Shown here piece after piece: positions 44,701-54,118 of a stretch of DNA of 64,000 nucleotides. The number at the start of each line of letters is the position of its first letter. The stretch's first letter is position 1. The translations under genes were made by a program, and so were the position numbers. The stretch lies in NCBI RefSeq assembly GCF_000237925.1, contig NC_031497.1, positions 20,047,828 through 20,111,827 on the forward strand. The letters are read 5' to 3'. Under the pieces are notes generated by a model. It had not been told where the DNA came from. It saw nothing but the letters and a program-made list of their open reading frames with translations, and ran no database searches. This stretch comes from Schistosoma mansoni. Taxonomy: Eukaryota; Platyhelminthes; Trematoda; Strigeidida; Schistosomatidae.

Positions 44701-47700
44701 CGCAACTCAATAACTAAAGTTATAAAGTAATATACCCAGATTGGATTAAAGCAAAAACAACAAACACAGTAGAATAACGTGAATTCATGTCCATCTCATG
44801 GGTTCTCTTTAGCTGATTAAAATTTAGAAACAGCACTAATATTTTAGTCATTTGTAAAGGTTGTTTAGATCTTCGCACTGTTGATGTCAAGAACCCCAAT
44901 TAATTTGCTTCGTTTGACATCTGTGCATCATATGCAGAATGCCTCGATATTGCCATCAAATCACAACCACTTTAAGCAGCTGACGAGTCCTAAATAGGAT
45001 GAAAAGAGCATCTTGAATACCGCTGCTAGCCACTAACCAACTCTTCTTAAAATCCTCGTGACTAAATGGTAATATTAAGGCAATCCGCACAGAATCCATA
45101 TTTGCCAAAAGAGATTGAACAACTCCGATCCTTAAAGTAGATGAGAATATTCAAACAAACAATACATAGAAGTTAAGATTCGTCCCAATGCACAAACCAG
45201 TGGCTAAGTGGATAACGCGACGGCGTTTGAAGTGAACGGTACTTGGTTCAAGTCCCGATTTGAAAAGCAACACTGTGGCAACTTCACATACAACTGGGTC
45301 ACAAATAGGATAAAACATATATCCTGTACTTCATTGCTACCCATTACCTAACTCTGTTTATTATTAATACTTATCAAAAACCAGTGTACATTAATTGTAA
45401 CGTATAAATGAAGATTGGTAAAAAGGACAACAAATATGATGAATTATAAAATATTCAAATGGTTGAATATTTATAATATTTACCAATGTGTTCAGCTTCG
45501 ACATTTAATTGCATAATATACTACTTCGTGCTCCGAATTATATAAATGCCTTTTTTAATTTTTACATCATTTTTTTAAGTTTTTTTTCATTTTACTCTAT
45601 AAATATATCCATTTTAACAGTTTCTGTTACGCACTCTTCATTTTCTAGAAGGTTGTTTCCATGTGTTTTCGAAATTTTCCCTTCAGAACTTTCACACTAA
45701 TTAACATACAAATATCCAACCAATTAAAACCTTCATAGTTTATCCTTAAGTATTGTGGTTATTTTACCAATCTTCATTAATACAATATATTGTAATTGGT
45801 ATCAAATAATTATTACTATTATTTCTAGTTAATGAGCAAGTGAAGAGAATTTGCATCATAAATAAATTCATATTAATTAAGCTGGCACGTTTGTTGTTTT
45901 TGCTTTGTTCAAATTTATCAATGGAAAGAATTGCATGAAGTTATTCAGATTAGAGCCAAATGTAGTTTATCGGGTTGACTGGTTCACTTATCTTAGAAGT
46001 TTCACCAGTCTTGATGTGGTGTTGTGCGACGAAGTCTTTGCGTGTGTTCAGAAAGTTTAATTGGCTTATGGTCTTTTCTTGAGTAGTTTTAGATAAACTA
46101 CCTTGTACTTTTAAGGCCTTGCCACTGGTAATCGATGTCTATGGAGTAAGGTGAAGTATATCTGTCAGTGTAAGAAGATAAATGCTGGTTATTTGGAGGG
46201 AATGCCTTACCGACGTTTTCCCCCTATACAATTAGCAGTACGACTTTACCCCCGAGCTAAAATTGTGCGCTTTTATTCTTACCACCTTTCAATCAAACTC
46301 CTTGGCATAGTAAGGTCCAAAAGAACAATTTTTCAGCTAGTGTTGCTTGATCAAGTCGCTAAAATCAGAAAGCGCGGCCACCACGCCAAGGTATCGGTTA
46401 CAGTTTGGACCAGACGGGTAATACAGTAACTAGCTTTTATGCAAAAGGTATAGCCCTAAGACAGGACAACAGATAGACCAAGAGAATCTCAATCTTGAGT
46501 GACATAAAAGAATTAACAGGATCATGTTAATTATGATAGAAAATGTTTTAAAATACTCTAATCGACACAAGACTGTAAGGTTTTGACATAATTCAAAAAA
46601 AAAATAATTCGTAATGAATTAAATTAATTAGTACACATTGAAATAAACATATACGACTAAATGAGATGATGATGATAAATTAGCTTCTCCTGATTTCAGT
46701 GAGTACTAGAATAGGGGACAGAAATAAATCAACATATAAAGTTGCAATTTTCAAACCATACAACGAAATTTAGTCTGTCAATACAACAGAATACAAGGTA
46801 ATTAATTCATCGAATTATTCATTCAAATAAGTCAATAGATTTTCATCGCTGAGTTTGTCTACGATGCTCGCTAACTGTGTCTTACTCAGAGCACTTGGTC
46901 GATTCCCTACTCATTTGTTAGGTGATTGATGGATATTAGCGTGATTTCCACCACAGATTTCATTTTTAGCCCTAATATTTACTACATTTACGTTTTTTAT
47001 TCGAGATGTCACGCCACACTTTACTCAACACCTTCATAGTAGACAGATGATTTTTACTTATCCCTTTGATCAATAAAAAAGTTATTTGCTATCACACATT
47101 CAACCAGTCATATGGTGTACAGTGTTACAAAGAAAAGTATGCTGGGAGTTATATGGCCACGTATGAAGTTGTGAATATAAAATGTGAAGGTGAACAGCGA
47201 TTCAGTGCTAATTTCTTTTCAACAGGTCAATAGTTGACTAGAGTTCCTGATGAGATCTACCTTTTAAACTAAATAAGTCGTAATAAATAACTTAACTGAA
47301 TTACACTTTTTTAAAAAGAAGTTTGTTGCGAAATATGTACAGGAAATTACGGCAATCAATTAAATTACAATACCTATACTCATTGGTTCTCCAGAATCTG
47401 GGTTGAACAAAAATGGTAGGAAATCATTCATATTCTTGCGAATGTGATACGATGCAAGATGACGCAAAATTTTCACCACTTGTTTCATTGTCTGATCGGT
47501 ATTAATATCATTAAGATTTTCTGGATTAGACATTTCAATCTTTCCTAGTAATTCGTGTAATGGATAATTTCGAATTTTTAATTGATGCCCAATTGACTGA
47601 TAAAGGCAATCTCCATCTGAAGGAACCTCACAATAAATAATACGAAGAAAGAACAGTAAAAGAATCATTGGTAGAAGAGTTATAACGACTATTTCTCTCT

Positions 47701-50700
47701 TAATTAGATATTAATGAAGCGCGGACATTTCTGCAAATGAATTACAGAAGTGAATTGACCAGTAAACATTGAGGTGTTTACATTATACTAATATCTGTTT
47801 ACCCGGTTTTGGGTGAGACATTTTGTGAGAACTAATGATATAAACCTGTTGAAGCAGGTTTCGATCCTGAGAAAGTTAAGTGCTTTTATTAATAGGTCAT
47901 CATACACATAGGTAACTACAAATGATACTTATTTTATATCTATCTAAGATTGTCTTTTAGAGGTACCTGAAAAGGAAAGTGGATTATAAGTGCTCTCAGT
48001 GACCTAAGAGAGTGACCGCAGTGCCCAAGGGACAACTGCTTGAGATCGGTCACACACGACCTTTTTGTGTCAGCTCCGTATTTGTTGGGACCTTACCGCC
48101 AGAGACGGATATCCGTGGGATAAAGCGAGGTGTGCATTTTTAGGATCGACCTTTTCTAACCCCACCCCTCCTTGTGGGAAGGCAGCGTCGCTGTTATGCT
48201 GGTTGCCTGAAGGAAGCACCTTATTGCCCTCACACCTCTGTACAGTCAGCAGTACGAATTCGCCTTCGGACCTTGGGATTGCTGCTTTTAGTCTTACCGC
48301 TCTTCTGCTTGTATCCCGATGAAAATTGGGAGGCATAACACATGTACAAGTCCTTTCAGTAGATTAGTGAACATTCGTGTCCCTGAATTCCAGGAGTAAC
48401 TTAGAAAACACTAAATCCGTAGTTACAATACAAACAAGGAATTCGTCGGAAAAGTCTATAACAAAACATACCTATAGCTTCTGTTATTTACCATGGGTTA
48501 CGAAGTACATTTCAAATAATGGCGATACAATATACTGCACTTTCCAAAAACAAATCCCTAAACATTCAACTTTTCTAATACTAAAAAGTGATTGGGTATG
48601 AACATTTCAACCTGCTATAAAACTATTAGCGAATATATTTATTATGATACCTATCTGAAATTCATCCGTTAAACTTATTTTGTAAAAATCCAAAATGGAA
48701 GAATCATCAGTGTATAGCATGATTTATCCACAATCGAAATTTAGACGTGACACTGATGACACAGTTTCTGTGAAAAATACAACCAGAAGATAGACTTGTT
48801 TTTTTTGTAACAATACAACTAATTACTTAGAGGAACTAAAAAAGTACCGGATAATTACAATGGATATGATGTAAGCAACAGATATGCTTACATGCAACAA
48901 AAAGCAATCACAAATCGACTGATATTTCACATGCAAAACAATGACAGTCACAGAAGATTGAGGTAGTGAATAACCAAAATGTAGTAGGGATTCATCAAAC
49001 AGAATATGAACTAACAATTGTGAAACAACAAAACTAAAAGCATGAAATCGCATGCCTGTTGGCTTGATGATTACCTATCTAGATAAACAAGACAATATAT
49101 ATATATATATGTCCCCGAATGCTCTGGTACGGCCGAGAGTGGGAAGGGCCCGCTCACTCTCGAAATGCTCTCACATGGCCACGCGTATATAGCCTCTGCC
49201 AGGGAAGTCCTACTCACTGCCTTCTCGTGGCGGTGGTGTTGTTTACGAAAGTGAGAGGACGAAAAGCGAATGTCCGGCGCTTTAACCGGGTTGGTGGACA
49301 CGGAAAGTCCATCTAGGGGAGTTGGAAAACCCTGATTACAAACCAATGGTGCACATGGGCACCAGTATCTTGAGAGAACAAATAGCGTATGAACCAATTG
49401 TTTGTTCACCGGCTACCATGGAACTGCATCTCCTCACGATGCTCCACTACCTTGTGGGTTAGACCTCTAGGTCAAAGGCTCCGGGTGTGGCCTCCTCAAA
49501 GGCTCCGGGTGTGGCCTCCTAAGAATACCACCTGCTTCGGTCTTAGCACCCGAGCAGTATCATAGCCTTCACACAATTAAATATATCTGGTGTCCCATTG
49601 TACCAATATCTGTGTTGAAATATATATATATATATATAATATTGAAAGACCTGCTTCATATAATATTGAAAGACCTGCTTCAGTTTGGGCACCTGGGCAG
49701 TATCATAGCCCTCACACAAATCGAATGAGATTTGTGTGGCGCATATGTATCTGGTGCTTCCTTGTACCAATATTTATGTGTCTAAATAAAAATAATAAAT
49801 AAAAAATATTGAAAGAACAATGACAAGACGGAGTTGATCTGAAAAGTGTGACGCATTTGTGTCATACATTTCGAACAATCTGGTCACACACAGGATGGGT
49901 TTGAATTCGCGAATAGCTAAGGCTTCTATAAACCTGAGGATTGACGCTTCACAATTTCTATACAATATCCTAAGACCCATTTCAATTGTATGTTTTGGTA
50001 TCAATAAACATGCTTTTCTACTTCCCACGTTTACTGGGACATTTAACATGAACTGATTTTGAAGCCATCTAGGCATATTTTCCATAATCTTTGATTGCAT
50101 TGTCCGATTACCCTTCCCTATGTATGTGTCAAGACAAACATGTAAATTAGTAAGTGCAATGGGATATGAAGTGATCGTTCGTGCAGTGTCTAGGACCACT
50201 TGGAATCATGGGCTTAATCTTTTCAATCACAATCAATTTAGCAGAGTAATATACTTCTCGATGGCTGCTTTTAGTCTGTCTTGAAATCAACCTGTTAGAT
50301 TTACCTTTAAATTATAGGGAAGCATAAGCATTTTTCTTCGCAGCAGAATTAAAGAGGTTTTGGTGTTGACTAAATTTTTCACCTATTTATGAACTTTAGT
50401 GGATAACTGTTTGACATGAGTATTAGTCATCATCTTTGCGTCTTCTTTAAACGTATCTGTGGTACATATTCTTTGAGTCCTGTCAAAAAGGCACTCGTGC
50501 ACCAGTGCTCGTTTATATCAATGGGCAGAAACTGTGGAAATTTAAACATCGACCAGTTCAGGTTGGCTTCTTATAAACTAACCGCCTTTTTGTTTCATCC
50601 ACCCAATTATTCAAGGGTATGTTCAGAAATGGTAGTCAGTTATTACTTTCTTTTTCTTATGTCAGTGCGATATCATTCTGTACACTATTGAGTTTATCTA

Positions 50701-53700
50701 GTTATTTATTTATTTATTTAATCACATATATATTGGTACAAAGGGCACCGGATACATATGCGCCACACAAAATAATGAGAATGGGAGGAGAAGGAAGATG
50801 TGTATATATAAAAGAAGGAAAAAAAGAAAAGGAGAAGAGTAATGATGGGGGGAACTGAAATGTACAACCAGAAGAGCTCTCTCAGTTAGGAAAGTTATGG
50901 CCACTCTTTATGAAGAAAGTAGGAGAAGGTTACAGCAGGATCGCCACTGGCTTCTATTCTGAGCCATATCTGATAACGTCTCTAACCACTGTGTTGCACC
51001 ATCTCTCGGACCCCAACCAGGGTGTCGTGAAGGACCAACGGAAGCTAGCCCTTTGCAGCTTTCTTTCATGCCACGACACCATGTCATACACTGACCTCCT
51101 TTCCGCTTTTTCCAACCAGTCCCAGGGTCGGCAAATAATGCACGACGTGGAAGTCTCTGGGACGACACTCGTAAAACATGTCGAAGCCACCGAAGTCGGT
51201 GTTTCAAGATGGTGACACCAATTGAATTATCGTCTCTGCGCCCGAACACACGATGCCGAACCTCTGCATTACTAACATGGTGTTGCCACTGAATGTCAGC
51301 AATCCTTCGGAGACAACGATGATCGAACACAGAGAGACGTCTAACACCCTCAACTCGGAGAGGCCAGGTTTCACAAGCATAGGGCAAAACTGCTCTCACC
51401 GACGCGTTGTAGATCCGACCTTTCACAGCCAGACTAACATCACGAAGGCGCCAAAGATGGCCCAGATTGGCATAAGCCGCTCTGGCTTTCATTATACGTG
51501 CATCAATCTCATCACTCACGCCACCACCAGCACTTATGTAGCTATCTAGATACACGAACTTCTCAACTACTTCAATCTGCTCACCATCCAGGGTGAGTAC
51601 AGGATGAGAATCCTGCCAGTCTTGTAGGAGTACTTTGCACTTGGAGGGTGCAAAGCACATGCCGTACCTGCGGACACTGATTGCCAACTGATTAAGTGCG
51701 GATTGCATGCCTTGGGCATTATCGCACAGTAAGACAATATCATCCGCATACTCAAGGTTGAGAAGTCGTTCTCCAGGCAGCAGATCCACACCGCCATTAC
51801 TTACATCCATCAGAGCTGTTTCCAGGATGTCATCGATGGCAAAGTTGAAGAGGAATGGTGAGATTGGGCAACCCTGCCTAACCCCGCTGCTCGAATGGAA
51901 CAAGGGAGAAAGGTGGTTGTATGCCCTCACTCTGCCTGAGGTGTTCGTGTACAGGGCCTTTAAGATGTTAATAAAGTCTTCAGGCACACCCTTCTTCAAT
52001 AGACAATCCCAGAGAACAGTCCTGTCCAACGAATCGAAGGCAGCCCTGATATCAAGAAACACTACGATTGTTGGCCTGCGATAAGTATGACGGTGTTCTA
52101 ACATTTGGCGGAGGGTGAAGATGTGATCAATGCATCCTCGACCAGAACGAAAACTAGCCTGCTCCTCGCGAGTCAATCGTTCTCGGGTTTTAAACAACCT
52201 ACGAAGAATGATAGAAGCCAATAGTTTGGACGCAATCGGAAGTAGACTTATCCCCCGATAGTTATTACAGGAACAATGAGAACCCTTTTTAAAGATAGGG
52301 ACGACTATCGACTCATTCCATGATGTTGGAACACTTTCTTGTTCCCAAACCTTTGCAAACAACACAGTCAATTCCTTAGTCAAAAAGTCACCACCATCTT
52401 TAAAAAGAACCGGAGGTAAGTCATCTGTAACGTTTCAAGAGTTGGAGTTCCTTGAGGACTTCCGCCTCGTTTGGTGGATCAGTCGTCACCGGGCATAGGG
52501 GGCAGGACAAACTGGTTGACGTTGCCAGAGCAGCAGGCCAGTTGAACTGCCCTTCGAAAAATTCTGCCCATCGTCCAAGACGTCGAGAGATGTTAGTGAT
52601 TGGAATCCCATCATCCTCGTAGATTGTTTCACTCACACCAGACTTCTTGCTGCCAGTGGCTCGGATGAGTTGGAAGAGCTTCCGGCAGTTACCAGATGCA
52701 GCTGCTGCTTCCATCTCATTAGCACGCTCCGACCACCAGGCTTCTCGGTCCTTACGCAAGCTTTGCCCAATTTCATTACGTAACAGCCTTCGTTTGTGGT
52801 CATACTCACGGTCACCCGGAGTAGACCGACGGGCTTCCATCAGTTGTAAGGAGCCAGAAGAAACCCAGTGCTTGTAAGCGGGACGTTTCGCGAAGCCGCA
52901 AGCGGCTTCACTCGCCATTTTCATGGCGTCGTGAAGATGCAACCAATGCTAATCTATACTTTTCAGTGGGGTGGTAGCTAGCCTAGAAGCTAGCTCCGCT
53001 CGATACTTACTTGCAACAGAAGTTGCAGCCAGTTTACTAACATCGATCCGTTGATGGCGGTCAATCCTTCGGCCACTGAAAAGTAAGGTGAGATTGGCGC
53101 AGACCAGGGCATGATCAGACTCCAGATAGGTACTCCAAAAGGAGCGGCAGTCTTGTACACAACCACGCCAGCGGTAGCTGATCGCGATGTGATCAATCTG
53201 AGTCCAGGCTTGGGATGCAGAGGGAGGACGCCAGGTGGCACACCGGCGATGACTGTGCCGGAAGTTAGTGCTAGCCAGAAACAGGTTGTGGTCTGTGCAC
53301 AGTTGCAGCAAACGGTCCCAGTTATCTGTCCTGCGACCAACAAGTCCCCATCGGTCACCTAAACGACTCTCTTCTGTGCCTAGACGCCCGACCTGTGCAT
53401 TCAAGTCTCCGGCTAGTACTACAATATCTGTCGAACGCGCTTTCTGGAGAAGAACAGTTAACTGATGGTAAAACTCATCCTTGATTGCATCCGGGCTGCA
53501 ATCTGTCGGGGCATAGGCGGAGATGACGAAAAGACACCGTTTCTCACGCCGGTTTCTTCTCACTTTGATGGAACTTTCTAATCTAACAGCACATAACCGA
53601 CTGTTAATGGGGATCCAATCGATTAGTGCTGCCTCAGCCCTAGCGCTTAGTGCGACACCAACGCCAGCAAGACAGGACGAGGATGTCACAGGGTCCCCGG

Positions 53701-54077
53701 ATAAGCGCACGTGAAACAAGCTTTTCGAGGCGACAGATGGAGAGCGGATTTGTAGTACTTCACTAGAGTCTTGAATACGGGTCTCGGATAGACAACAAAC
53801 GTCAACATTAAGACCTTCCAAAGACATAGCCAGCCCTATCTGTTGTCTGATCTGCATTAGTGTGCGAACGTTGAAGGAAGCCATCTTGAACGGCGTACGT
53901 GGTTTCAGAAAATCTGCTTCAGTATTCACAATCGGTGGAAACATTCACTTTCGACCAAACAGCGACTAGAGATCGTTTAGATGGAACAGAGTTTCCACCA
54001 AGAGCGAGCTGCTGCATAAGTTGAAAAGTAAGGTTACACAAATTGGGGATAAAAGGGGGTGAGTTAGCGATATGGTA

Positions 54078-54118
<41 letters not shown>

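Noticed and set aside
50722-50904. Short minus frame after the RTE-A ORF
   Set aside because: It is the RTE-A 3' UTR and shared tail.
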